A stretch of DNA of 10,133 nucleotides. Origin: Acinetobacter sp. UBA6641. GTDB taxonomy: Bacteria; Pseudomonadota; Gammaproteobacteria; Pseudomonadales; Moraxellaceae. The stretch spans positions 1 to 10,133 of the forward strand of contig DKLL01000276.1 in the NCBI GenBank assembly GCA_002455755.1. Reading direction: 5' to 3'. The notes beneath the pieces are model-generated. The model worked only from the letters and a program-made list of their open reading frames with translations, was not told the DNA's origin and searched no databases. The translations under genes were made by a program, and so were the position numbers. Of this stretch, positions 1-6,907 are shown piece after piece; position 1 is the stretch's first letter; each line of letters starts with the position of its first letter.

Positions 1-158
1 GCTGCCCCTTTTTCCAAGGCCGCTTTAATGGTAGGTAATGCCGCGCGTAAACGTGCATCACTGGTAATTACACCGTTTTTAACAGGAACGTTTAAATCTT
101 CACGAATTAGTACACGCTTACCTGTCAAATCCAGGTCAGTCATACGCTGAAAGTTCAT
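1..158 (-). CDS. pgk: phosphoglycerate kinase, N-terminal part (runs off the window)
   Basis: The product is the glycolytic and gluconeogenic cytosolic enzyme that interconverts 1,3-bisphosphoglycerate + ADP and 3-phosphoglycerate + ATP. Only the first 52 codons are present. The translation begins [20 protein letters not shown] and contains the family's N-terminal signature [14 protein letters not shown], followed by [23 protein letters not shown]. This is the first Rossmann-like strand and the substrate-binding region of Pgk. The extended MNFQRM start is the form I associate with Acinetobacter Pgk. The ATG is at 156-158 with a modest GAG-type ribosome site just upstream. The gene diverges from the DUF2237 gene across a spacer of about 140 bp. 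The rest of the gene lies outside the window to the left. Confidence 0.95.
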   Translation of the reverse strand, partial: MNFQRMTDLDLTGKRVLIREDLNVPVKNGVITSDARLRAALPTIKAALEKGA

Positions 159-299
159 GTAGAGCTCACTTTATAGATATAAAAAACGCCCCGATTTTAA
201 ATGATTATGTAGAAAAAGGTTAGCATCTTTTGCAGAAAAGCTGTCGAAAGACAAAGTTTTGATTATCATAGTCAAAAGCCACTTCACGATTTAGAGCTT

Positions 300-683
300 A
301 TGTCTATTCACCCAGATCCAAATATCAATCGCCTGAATGTTTTAGGCGAACCCTTGGCAAGCTGTTGCTACTCTCCTATTACCGGTTATTTTCGTAACGG
401 CTTTTGTCATACGGCGACTACAGATCTAGGTCAGCATACCATGTGTGCACAAATGACCGCCGAGTTTCTGAATTTCTCTCAAAGAGTAGGTAATGACTTG
501 ATCACACCGTTACCAGAAGTCGATTTCCCAGGTCTGGAACCGGGTGATTTCTGGTGCATTTGTGTGACCCGCTGGGTTGAAGCATACCAGGCCGGTATTG
601 CCCCTCCCATTAAAATTCAAGCTTGCCATCAAGCTGTGCTTTCTTATGTCCCGCTTGATGTGCTTATGGAATATGCAGTGTAA
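300..683 (+). CDS. DUF2237 family protein
   Basis: A 127-residue soluble protein of the DUF2237 family, whose biochemical role is not established. Family hallmarks run along nearly the whole length: NVLGEPL (residues 13-19), a CCYSPITGYFRNGFC segment with the conserved Cys residues, the MCAQMTAEFLNFS block, GNDLITP, FPGLEPGDFWCIC and RW-EA-QAG-APP. No signal peptide or membrane segment is visible, and the length is typical of a full family member. The ribosome site is weak (only GAG a few bases before the ATG). The stop overlaps the start of the next gene by one base (TAATG at 681-685), so it is probably co-transcribed and translationally coupled with the Maf pyrophosphatase. The Cys-rich conservation could mean metal binding, but that is inference. 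Confidence 0.85.
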   Translation: MSIHPDPNINRLNVLGEPLASCCYSPITGYFRNGFCHTATTDLGQHTMCAQMTAEFLNFSQRVGNDLITPLPEVDFPGLEPGDFWCICVTRWVEAYQAGIAPPIKIQACHQAVLSYVPLDVLMEYAV

Positions 684-1276
684 TGAGTACTCCCACAATT
701 ATTTTGGCTTCAAGCAGTCAAACCCGTAAAGACCTGATGGATCGTCTTCGTATTGAGTATCAGAGCTTGGTGCCAAATATCGATGAATCCCCACGGGGCG
801 AAGACCATGCAGATGAACTGGCGAAGCGGCTGGCTTTTGAAAAGGCCAAAGCGATTTCAGAACAGTATCCTGAAGCAATCGTGATTGGTTCCGATCAGGT
901 GGCCTGGCGTGAAGGCGCACCGGACATTTTTATTGGCAAACCTTTGACTGTGGAAAAAGCCATCAAACAGTTACAGGCCAATTCGGACAAAATCGTTTAT
1001 TTCAGTACCGCATTAAGCGTCCAACAGCAATCAAGCGGTTTTGAAAAAACCCTGGTTGAACACTATAAAGTCAAGTTTCGCAAACTTAGTCTTACTGAAA
1101 TTGAGCGCTATATTGAAATTGAACAGCCTTTAATGTGTGCGGGCAGTTTCAAGTGTGAAAGTTTGGGAATCAGTCTGTTTGAACAGATGATGGGACAAGA
1201 CCAGACGACCCTAATGGGTATGCCGATGATTCAGCTATGTCATATTCTGCGTCAGTTGAATGTTTTGGTGCCTTAA
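683..1276 (+). CDS. Maf-family nucleoside triphosphate pyrophosphatase, YceF type
   Basis: A 197-residue Maf protein. The family hydrolyses non-canonical or modified nucleoside triphosphates to monophosphate and pyrophosphate in the cytosol. YceF-type members prefer 7-methyl-GTP. The signature LASSSQTRKDLM is at residues 8-19 (the usual Pro is replaced by Thr, and R15 is kept). It is followed by the DE pair at 34-35, the catalytic GSDQVA at 69-74, GKPLT at 85-89, CAGSFKCESLG at about 152-162, and the C-terminal GMPMIQL. The CAGSFK-E form and the length fit the YceF branch better than the dTTPase/UTPase (YhdE) branch, but the substrate is not proven by sequence. The start overlaps the DUF2237 stop by one base. 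The three-gene accessory block begins about 80 bp downstream. Confidence 0.9.
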   Translation: MSTPTIILASSSQTRKDLMDRLRIEYQSLVPNIDESPRGEDHADELAKRLAFEKAKAISEQYPEAIVIGSDQVAWREGAPDIFIGKPLTVEKAIKQLQANSDKIVYFSTALSVQQQSSGFEKTLVEHYKVKFRKLSLTEIERYIEIEQPLMCAGSFKCESLGISLFEQMMGQDQTTLMGMPMIQLCHILRQLNVLVP

Positions 1277-1284
1277 ATAAATTA

Positions 1285-1313
1285 TTTTCATAAATTGCGA
1301 CGTGAAGCATAGT
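1285..1313 (+). promoter_or_regulatory. possible sigma-70 promoter ahead of the PP2C gene
   Basis: TTTTCA (1285-1290) and CATAGT (1308-1313) are separated by 17 bp. Each matches four of six consensus positions. Transcription would start near 1320 and give a leader of roughly 35 nt before the PP2C ATG. No convincing terminator is seen after maf, so read-through from maf is an alternative. This stretch may be the original upstream region of roxA, now feeding the inserted genes. Confidence 0.3.
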
Positions 1314-1345
1314 CTGACAGCGTAATGGCTCTGGAGACCAATTGC

Positions 1346-1349
1346 GGAG
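1346..1349 (+). promoter_or_regulatory. ribosome binding site of the PP2C gene
   Basis: GGAG lies six bases before the ATG at 1356, which supports that start. It touches the left copy of the AGCAGTTTA repeat and may have belonged to roxA before the cassette arrived (inference). Confidence 0.6.
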
Positions 1350-1356
1350 CAGTTTA
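1348..1356 (+). repeat. left copy of a 9-bp direct repeat flanking the three-gene cassette
   Basis: AGCAGTTTA here matches AGCAGTTTA at 3599-3607 exactly, in the same orientation. The two copies bracket the PP2C, small winged-helix and nuclease genes almost to the base. This could be a target-site duplication or recombination scar, but nine bases can also match by chance. Confidence 0.4.
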
Positions 1357-2147
1357 TGAAATATTCTTTTTTTGAAATCCAAGGTTTTACCTGGAAAGCG
1401 AAGGCACGATATCAACAAGATGCAATTTTGATTGATAATTGTGTCATACAACATAATGGTTTAATTACCAAGCATCATATTTTTGATTTCAACCATGAAT
1501 GGTGTATAGCAATTGCTGATGGCGTCAGCCATAGTCCAAGAGCTGCCCAAGCTGCCAAAAAAATATTAGAACTTGTATCAATAACAGCTAAAAATACATC
1601 CTCTTTTGAGTTTCAAAAACTTCAAAATCAATTCAGCAATGCTTTTAACTATTATCCAAATGCTACAGGTTCCAGTACAACTCTAGCTTTGATCAAACAT
1701 ACACAAAGCAACTTTCTAACTATTCAACATCTAGGTAATACCCGTGCTTATCTTTACTCATTAGCCCAAGAATTACCAAAATGGATTTGCCTCACACGTG
1801 ATCACACCTATTTAGAGAAATTGAGATTATCGGGAAAACTTGAAGCAGGTGAACAATACGCAACTATCTATAATGTATTAACTGAATATTTTTGTGCTGA
1901 CCCCATGCACACTGTAAATAATCAACAATATTTAGAAGAATATTTAACAGAAAATGAAGCAATTGTACTTTGTAGTGATGGTGTTCATGACATTTTAGAA
2001 TGTAATGAATGGCCTTTATTACAGCCAAATCAGTCACTCAAACAATGGCTGCTCCAAATCAAAAACAAACTTGCACATTCACAAGCTTATGACAATGTAA
2101 GCATCATCATTGTCCGTTTGTCTCCAGCCAACTTAAATCCATTGTAA
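1356..2147 (+). CDS. PP2C-type Ser/Thr protein phosphatase
   Basis: A 263-residue single-domain PPM/PP2C phosphatase, predicted cytosolic with no membrane segment. The motifs appear in order: YQQDA with D22, IADGVSHS with D55 and G56, GSSTTLALI (105-113), HLGNTRAYLY (125-134), LTRDHTYLEKL (146-156), LCSDGVHDIL with D208 (205-214), and YDNVSIIIV with D246 (245-253). The acidic metal ligands expected for an Mn/Mg-dependent phosphatase are therefore all present, and activity is likely. The DGVS-S variant of the second motif resembles stand-alone bacterial PP2C proteins (PP2C_2 type). No kinase is encoded nearby, so the substrate is unknown. The gene is AT-rich (about 32% GC at 1621-1680, against about 58% at 781-840 in maf). 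It is first in a tightly packed unit; the next ATG lies 5 bp after its stop. Confidence 0.85.
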   Translation: MKYSFFEIQGFTWKAKARYQQDAILIDNCVIQHNGLITKHHIFDFNHEWCIAIADGVSHSPRAAQAAKKILELVSITAKNTSSFEFQKLQNQFSNAFNYYPNATGSSTTLALIKHTQSNFLTIQHLGNTRAYLYSLAQELPKWICLTRDHTYLEKLRLSGKLEAGEQYATIYNVLTEYFCADPMHTVNNQQYLEEYLTENEAIVLCSDGVHDILECNEWPLLQPNQSLKQWLLQIKNKLAHSQAYDNVSIIIVRLSPANLNPL

Positions 2148-2152
2148 AAATT

Positions 2153-2356
2153 ATGAATCTATTGAATCTGCACGCAGCAAAAATATTCTGCATGACCACC
2201 GGCTATGTTTCTACATCAAGCTTACAAAGACACCTAAACCTCGGATATAATGATACAAAACAAATAATTAACACTTTAATCGCTCAAAAATTCTGTGAAG
2301 AAACATTCACACCCCATTATGGCTATAAAGTTTTAAAAACGGGAATTACACAATGA
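2153..2356 (+). CDS. small protein resembling a free-standing FtsK-gamma winged helix
   Basis: A 67-residue protein consisting almost entirely of one winged-helix domain. Residues 18-46 align with the C-terminal gamma domain of the DNA translocase FtsK: YVSTSSLQRHLNLGYN corresponds to the ASISGVQRQFRIGYN segment of E. coli FtsK, and the HYGYKVL end corresponds to the wing followed by REVL. The helix after GYN is the KOPS-reading helix in FtsK. The key Asn is kept (N33), but the positions of E. coli R1300 and E1303 are Q37 and N40 here, suggesting a different DNA target. No motor domain is present. No ribosome site is seen; the start lies 5 bp after the PP2C stop, so coupling is likely. Its last four bases (ATGA) contain the nuclease start codon. 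Role, DNA binding for regulation or targeting, is inference. Confidence 0.7.
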   Translation: MNLLNLHAAKIFCMTTGYVSTSSLQRHLNLGYNDTKQIINTLIAQKFCEETFTPHYGYKVLKTGITQ

Positions 2357-3546
2357 AAAATGTCGAAAATTTGCTTCACTCCGTTTCACAGGAACTGAAA
2401 GCATTGGACATTGCACGGCAGCGTTATGCTCAACAGCTTGCACCAGATTTTTCTATTTTTAATTATATTTCCACAGATGAAATGATGCTCAGCCGTATGA
2501 TTGCCGACTTACTCAATCCTAAAGGCGATCATGCTCAAGGGCATGTTTTTCTGTCATTGTTTTTAAAGCAACTGACAAATGCTCCTCACTATTCACTCTT
2601 GGACATTCATCGTGCAAAAGTAGACACAGAGGTTTTAACTTTTCGCAGCAGAACACAACGTCGGATGGATATTTATCTTGAAATTCCATATTCAGACGGC
2701 ACCAATACTTTTGGCATTTGTATTGAGAATAAACTTTATGCTGCAGATCAGCCCAATCAACTTATCGATTATGCAAAAGAGTTAACCCTTGCTCATCAGG
2801 ATCATTGGCATGTTATTTATTTGACTCAGCACGGGAATGAACCAAGCACTTTCAGTGTTGCACAGTCGACGTTAGAAAATTGGCAACAACAGAATAAATG
2901 TACTTTACTTGTCTACCCAACACTTAGTTATTGGTTAATGGCATGTATTTTAGAATCACAGAACAGCAAAGTAACTGCCTTTCTACACACTTTTAGCACA
3001 TTTATTACTTCACATTTTTTAGGAATTAAGGATATGTCTGAATTCGAATCGATCGAAAAAATTATCCATAACAAACCAGAATATCAGAATGCATTTATGC
3101 AAATTTATAAGCATGGCGTTCAAATCAAAACTCAATTAAACAAACAGATTTCAGCTTTAAGGAACTTATTTAATGTTGATAATAAACAGGATAAAGTTCT
3201 CATCAATTTTCATGCACGCAATGATTACTCTGAATTGCTGAGTTGCTTATATTTTGATTTAGATGTTAAAAACTTCAAGGTATTCATTGATATTTATGCT
3301 TATCCGAATCGTTATGAAGTAATCCTTGCCGAAAGAACTTATGATTTAACGAAGACTTATCAACTCCAAGACATAATTGAGCAACTTGGATATCAGAATC
3401 TAGCCATTACAGACAATAGCCGTTTGCTCCTACAAACTTATTCTCCAGAATCAGATCATCACACAATTCATCATTTTGTCGACAAATTAATTGACCACTT
3501 AATAGATTTTCATTTAAACGAAGAGCAAGCACTCGCAAGTGATTAA
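2353..3546 (+). CDS. PD-(D/E)XK superfamily nuclease (PDDEXK_4-like)
   Basis: A 397-residue predicted nuclease. The N-terminal part carries the family's helical segment with E43 and IADLLNPKGDHAQGHVFLSLFL (about 50-71). The catalytic core follows: RRMDIYLE with D106, then FGICIENKL with E125-N-K127, giving the D...ExK pattern, and QPNQLIDY with Q136 and Y140, the QxxxY element common to this superfamily. A strand HVIYLTQHG (about 153-161) closes the core. Residues from about 220 onward are not recognised; they may bind DNA or a partner. The complete catalytic set suggests an active Mg-dependent nuclease, and the substrate (DNA or RNA) is not evident. The ATG overlaps the previous stop (ATGA), with GGGA nine bases upstream. 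Such families are frequent in defence and mobile regions, which fits the setting without proving it. Confidence 0.8.
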   Translation: MKNVENLLHSVSQELKALDIARQRYAQQLAPDFSIFNYISTDEMMLSRMIADLLNPKGDHAQGHVFLSLFLKQLTNAPHYSLLDIHRAKVDTEVLTFRSRTQRRMDIYLEIPYSDGTNTFGICIENKLYAADQPNQLIDYAKELTLAHQDHWHVIYLTQHGNEPSTFSVAQSTLENWQQQNKCTLLVYPTLSYWLMACILESQNSKVTAFLHTFSTFITSHFLGIKDMSEFESIEKIIHNKPEYQNAFMQIYKHGVQIKTQLNKQISALRNLFNVDNKQDKVLINFHARNDYSELLSCLYFDLDVKNFKVFIDIYAYPNRYEVILAERTYDLTKTYQLQDIIEQLGYQNLAITDNSRLLLQTYSPESDHHTIHHFVDKLIDHLIDFHLNEEQALASD

Positions 3547-3598
3547 TTTTGAACTTGCACATGCCTATCACTCAAGCGAAAATACATGAAATTTTCCA

Positions 3599-3607
3599 AG
3601 CAGTTTA
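3599..3607 (+). repeat. right copy of the 9-bp direct repeat
   Basis: AGCAGTTTA, identical to 1348-1356, lies just before the roxA start codon at 3612. If it is an insertion scar, deleting the cassette would place the GGAG of 1346-1349 about 11-12 bases before the roxA ATG. RoxA currently has no good ribosome site of its own. Confidence 0.4.
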
Positions 3608-3611
3608 AGCA

Positions 3612-4781
3612 ATGTCTCAAGCTCTAGACGTACTCGGCGGAATTACCGCCGAACAATTCCTTGCTGAATATTGGCAAAAAAAACCATTACTGGTTCGTAA
3701 CGCACTTCCTGAAATTGAAAATATTTTAGTCCCTGACGATGTCATGGAACTGGCGTTAGATGAAAACATTACCGCACGCCTCATCAAGCAAAAAGATAAA
3801 GATCCCAATCAATGGTCAGTCAAATCTTCACCTTTGATTAAGGCAGACTTCCAGAAGATGCCAAAACTCTGGACCCTACTGGTTCAGGCGGTAGATCATT
3901 ATTCATTTGATCTGGCAGAACTGTGGAAGAAATTTCCTTTTATCCCGCAGTGGCGTCGTGATGACATCATGGTGTCGTATGCGCAAAAAGGAGGTTCAGT
4001 CGGTAAACACTTCGATTTTTATGATGTATTTCTAGTACAAGGTCATGGTCATCGCCGCTGGCAATTGGGACAAATGTGCGATGCAGATACTGACTTCGTA
4101 GCAGGACAACCCTTAAAACTGCTCCCTGAAATGGACGTGAATTTCGATGAAATTCTGGCACCGGGCGACCTGCTTTATGTCCCACCGGGTTTATCGCACT
4201 ATGGTGTCGCTGAAGATGACTGTCTTACCTACTCATTTGGTTTCCGCATGCCGAATGTTGCGGAAATGATGGATCGTGTCAGTGATAAATTTGCTGCGGA
4301 TCAATTACTGAAAAACCCGCTGAAAGACATTCTGCGTGACAAAACCAGCCCGATTGGTCAAATCACACAGAATGAACTGGAGTATTTAAAAACCGAACTT
4401 TTGGCACAATTGCAAAATCCAACTGTGCTTGAAGATGCGCTGATGAGCCTGATGTCGGAACCGAAATACCCTGAAAATATTCCTGAGGCAGAAGCCATTG
4501 GTACAGGTGACCTGGAGGAAGCATTGAATCAGGGCTATTCACTCATGCTCGAGCCGGCATCCCGCCTGCTTTATACTGAAGCTGAAGGCGAGTTACTGTT
4601 TTGGGCCAATGGTGAAAGCATTTGTATTTCTGAAGCTTTTGCCCCAATTTTAAAACAGTTGGCGGATGGCGGTTCAGTATTGCTGGATGAAAATCTATAT
4701 GATCCAGACATGCTGGAAGACATTGTGAATTTGCTCAATGAATCTATTCTGATGCTGTTGCCTGCTGCAGATGAAGAATAA
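3612..4781 (+). CDS. roxA: cupin (JmjC-like) ribosomal protein arginine hydroxylase, YcfD/RoxA type
   Basis: A 389-residue Fe(II)/2-oxoglutarate oxygenase of the ribosomal-oxygenase family. E. coli YcfD hydroxylates an arginine of ribosomal protein L16. The N-terminal MSQALDVLGGITAEQFLAEYWQKKPLLVRN is typical of the family. The double-stranded beta-helix core holds GKHFDFYDVFLVQGHGHRRW with the HxD iron ligands H133 and D135, and LAPGDLLYVPPGLSHYG with the distal ligand H196. Residues beyond about 210 (KNPLKDILRDK onward) form the expected dimerisation and winged-helix region. Length is normal for YcfD (about 370-390). The start is the first in-frame ATG that gives the conserved N terminus; the preceding bases contain no clear ribosome site, which may be a result of the upstream insertion. 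A hairpin terminator follows. Confidence 0.88.
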   Translation: MSQALDVLGGITAEQFLAEYWQKKPLLVRNALPEIENILVPDDVMELALDENITARLIKQKDKDPNQWSVKSSPLIKADFQKMPKLWTLLVQAVDHYSFDLAELWKKFPFIPQWRRDDIMVSYAQKGGSVGKHFDFYDVFLVQGHGHRRWQLGQMCDADTDFVAGQPLKLLPEMDVNFDEILAPGDLLYVPPGLSHYGVAEDDCLTYSFGFRMPNVAEMMDRVSDKFAADQLLKNPLKDILRDKTSPIGQITQNELEYLKTELLAQLQNPTVLEDALMSLMSEPKYPENIPEAEAIGTGDLEEALNQGYSLMLEPASRLLYTEAEGELLFWANGESICISEAFAPILKQLADGGSVLLDENLYDPDMLEDIVNLLNESILMLLPAADEE

Positions 4782-4808
4782 ACTGATTTAGTATCACTTA
4801 AAACATAT

Positions 4809-4834
4809 GGGGAAATTTATTTTCCCCTTTTTTT
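4809..4834 (+). terminator. rho-independent terminator of roxA
   Basis: GGGGAAA (4809-4815) pairs with TTTCCCC (4821-4827) around a five-base loop, followed by seven T (4828-4834). It starts 27 bases after the roxA stop. In the opposite direction there is no strong T run, so it serves mainly the plus strand. The remaining AT-rich spacer up to 5026 shows no gene, and I see no convincing terminator for the minus-strand kinase. Confidence 0.85.
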
Positions 4835-5026
4835 ATATCGCAGCCTTTCAGATGTAGATTAAAAATTTCCCGGTTCCCCAAGAAGATCATCATAAATATT
4901 CCTGCTTTTTAATTTAAGTTAGAAAAAAGTTCAAAATAGAATAGCTGACAAATTTTAATTTTTGCCGATTTTATAAACTGATGGAATGCCAACTTATATT
5001 TAAGCATGTAAGTCATTTTTAATTAC

Positions 5027-6907
5027 TTATTTCAGCTGAACGATTGCCTGAATGATTGTGCGACCTGGCTCAGAAGATAATTCTAACTCGGCACCCATAC
5101 GCTCCAAACGCATTTTCATACTACGCATACCGATACTTAATCCTTGTTGTACAACACAATCCGTATTAAAACCGACACCGTCATCTTCTATACTTAAAAT
5201 AAACTGGTTTGTTGTGACATAAACCATCGCTATTTTTACCTGCTTGGCCTGACTATGTTTAATAATATTGGTCAGACTTTCTTCTAGAACCCGTATCAAG
5301 GTGAGACATTGCAAAGCGCTAGGTACTGCTTGCCATTCATGCGGAAAAATCCATTTAGAATGAATATCCAGCTCATCCATAAGTTGACTGAAACGATGCC
5401 TAACGGGTGCCACCCACAGCACCGGACTGACGGGAATCTTATTATCTGCAGATGAACCACTATCAATAATTTGTCTGAGGTCATCTCTTAATAATTTAAG
5501 CATCGATAAAAATTGCTTATTTGAAATATTATGGGCACTTTGATCCACTAAAATCATTGAGCGAACCAGTGACGCCCCCAAACCATCGTGCAAATCATGA
5601 GATAAATGGATTCTTTCTTGCAGCTTGACATTTTCAAGCTCGAGTTGATGCTTTTCATTTAAACTGGAACTTAAATCTTCACTGACCTGTTGCACTTTAA
5701 CTTCTAGCTGAGCATTAAATGCTTCTATCTTTTTCACATTATGTGCCAGTCTTGCTCCTAATATTACCACCACAAAAAAGGTAATAATGGGTGAGGTATA
5801 AGGTGATAACGGTCGGGTATCTGATTCCATTCCTGAAAATAATACTAAAAGATCAAAAAATGAAAATACGACAATCCCGGTCAGACAAATAGCTAAAAAT
5901 ACATAATCGGTACGTCTGGTTTGAAAGGCTCGATAGCTGACATACAAATAGGTTATAAAAAACAAGCTAATGTACATTAAAAATATTAGTGAAAAGACCC
6001 AATATATTTCTTGTGGTGGAGTAATAAAAATACTCACGATAACAAGTCCGGTCATCAAGTGAATGATCGGTTCAAGCCGGATGAAATGCGTTTGAATGAA
6101 TCTTAATAAATAAATACAGAAGCAAATGATATAAAGAACAAAAAAGATCAAATTGGCTTGAGCAGCCATGAGAGAGCTGGAATAGGGAAAATTCTCTGTG
6201 CTGAGTACATTTGAAATAAATAACACCCATAAAAAGCAGCTTAAAGCGAACCATCCAAAGGTGGTTTCTTTGCGCCTTAATAACCAGATCACCAGACACA
6301 TCACTGCGAAAGTGATGGATAAAATCATATTAATTTGAAATAAGGTCCGACGATTCCATATCTTACTTTCATAGATTTCATAATTGCTTTGTACATTGTT
6401 AAAGGAAATACTCCCTAATCCCGGAGATTGAAAAGCATTACCACTCACATAAATCAAAATTTCATTTTCTTTAGCTCTTAATCCCGAGACCGGTAAAATC
6501 CAGTAACGGGGTACATTCCAGCTTTTTGACAAAGGTTCCTGCAGATTTTTATTTTTCCAAAGTAAATCGCCGTTTAAATAAACAGCACCCGCAGAATTAA
6601 TATAATCAATTAAAAAGGCAATCGGTTCTGTGAGTTTGGCCTTATTTTGGCAAGACCAGTTCCATTGAATCTTATACCAGACTCCGCCATTATAATTTGG
6701 CCAACGCTTATGCCATTGATCGGGTAAATCTACAGACTTCCAGCCATATTGAGGTAAAACCGTAGCCGAACTGGTCTGAACAGCATGAATAGAATCTATA
6801 TGCACTGCACATTGTGAATTGATATTTTCAGTTTTTTCCGCATAAATAACTTGACTTAACGCACTAAGAACAAAAATCAGAAAATAACGCACGATAAACT
6901 GCTTCAT
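5027..6907 (-). CDS. 7TM membrane sensor histidine kinase (7TMR-DISM type with NarL-family kinase core)
   Basis: A 626-residue membrane histidine kinase. A signal peptide covers residues 1-23. The extracytoplasmic domain (about 24-185) contains GGVWYKIQWNW and AGAVYLNGDLLW, resembling the jelly-roll, galactose-binding-like fold found in front of 7TMR-DISM modules. Seven hydrophobic segments follow at about 189-211, 216-236, 250-271, 279-297, 300-324, 335-357 and 371-390. A short coiled coil (about 392-432) leads to the HisKA_3-type box RIHLSHDLHDGLG, where H440 is the likely phosphorylated histidine. The ATPase domain has LEESLTNIIKHSQA (N547), DDGVGF (575-580) and GLSIGMRSMKMRLERMG (589-604). 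The kinase should phosphorylate the response regulator encoded immediately upstream, whose stop overlaps its ATG by four bases. The ligand is unknown; a carbohydrate or cell-envelope signal is only a guess from the fold. Confidence 0.88.
   Translation of the reverse strand: MKQFIVRYFLIFVLSALSQVIYAEKTENINSQCAVHIDSIHAVQTSSATVLPQYGWKSVDLPDQWHKRWPNYNGGVWYKIQWNWSCQNKAKLTEPIAFLIDYINSAGAVYLNGDLLWKNKNLQEPLSKSWNVPRYWILPVSGLRAKENEILIYVSGNAFQSPGLGSISFNNVQSNYEIYESKIWNRRTLFQINMILSITFAVMCLVIWLLRRKETTFGWFALSCFLWVLFISNVLSTENFPYSSSLMAAQANLIFFVLYIICFCIYLLRFIQTHFIRLEPIIHLMTGLVIVSIFITPPQEIYWVFSLIFLMYISLFFITYLYVSYRAFQTRRTDYVFLAICLTGIVVFSFFDLLVLFSGMESDTRPLSPYTSPIITFFVVVILGARLAHNVKKIEAFNAQLEVKVQQVSEDLSSSLNEKHQLELENVKLQERIHLSHDLHDGLGASLVRSMILVDQSAHNISNKQFLSMLKLLRDDLRQIIDSGSSADNKIPVSPVLWVAPVRHRFSQLMDELDIHSKWIFPHEWQAVPSALQCLTLIRVLEESLTNIIKHSQAKQVKIAMVYVTTNQFILSIEDDGVGFNTDCVVQQGLSIGMRSMKMRLERMGAELELSSEPGRTIIQAIVQLK

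Noticed and set aside
227..240. Small hairpin CTTTT-GCAG-AAAAG between pgk and the DUF2237 gene
   Set aside because: The stem is only five weak pairs in AT-rich DNA and has no relation to a start or stop codon.
699..920. Open frame of 73 codons antisense to maf
   Set aside because: It lies wholly within the conserved Maf coding region and its translation shows no family features.
1170..1454. Open frame of 94 codons on the minus strand across the maf end and PP2C start
   Set aside because: It overlaps two genes with clear family motifs, crosses the cassette boundary and has no recognisable domain.
1285..3611. Insertion sequence or prophage carrying the three-gene cassette
   Set aside because: No transposase, integrase, terminal inverted repeats or tRNA attachment site is visible; only a 9-bp direct repeat and a composition shift.
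3967..4185. Open frame of 72 codons antisense to the oxygenase core
   Set aside because: It covers the iron-binding region of roxA, whose conservation explains the open frame.
4990..5012. Imperfect inverted repeat (ACTTA...TAAGT) after the kinase gene as a terminator
   Set aside because: Only five base pairs and no proper T run, so termination there is not supported.
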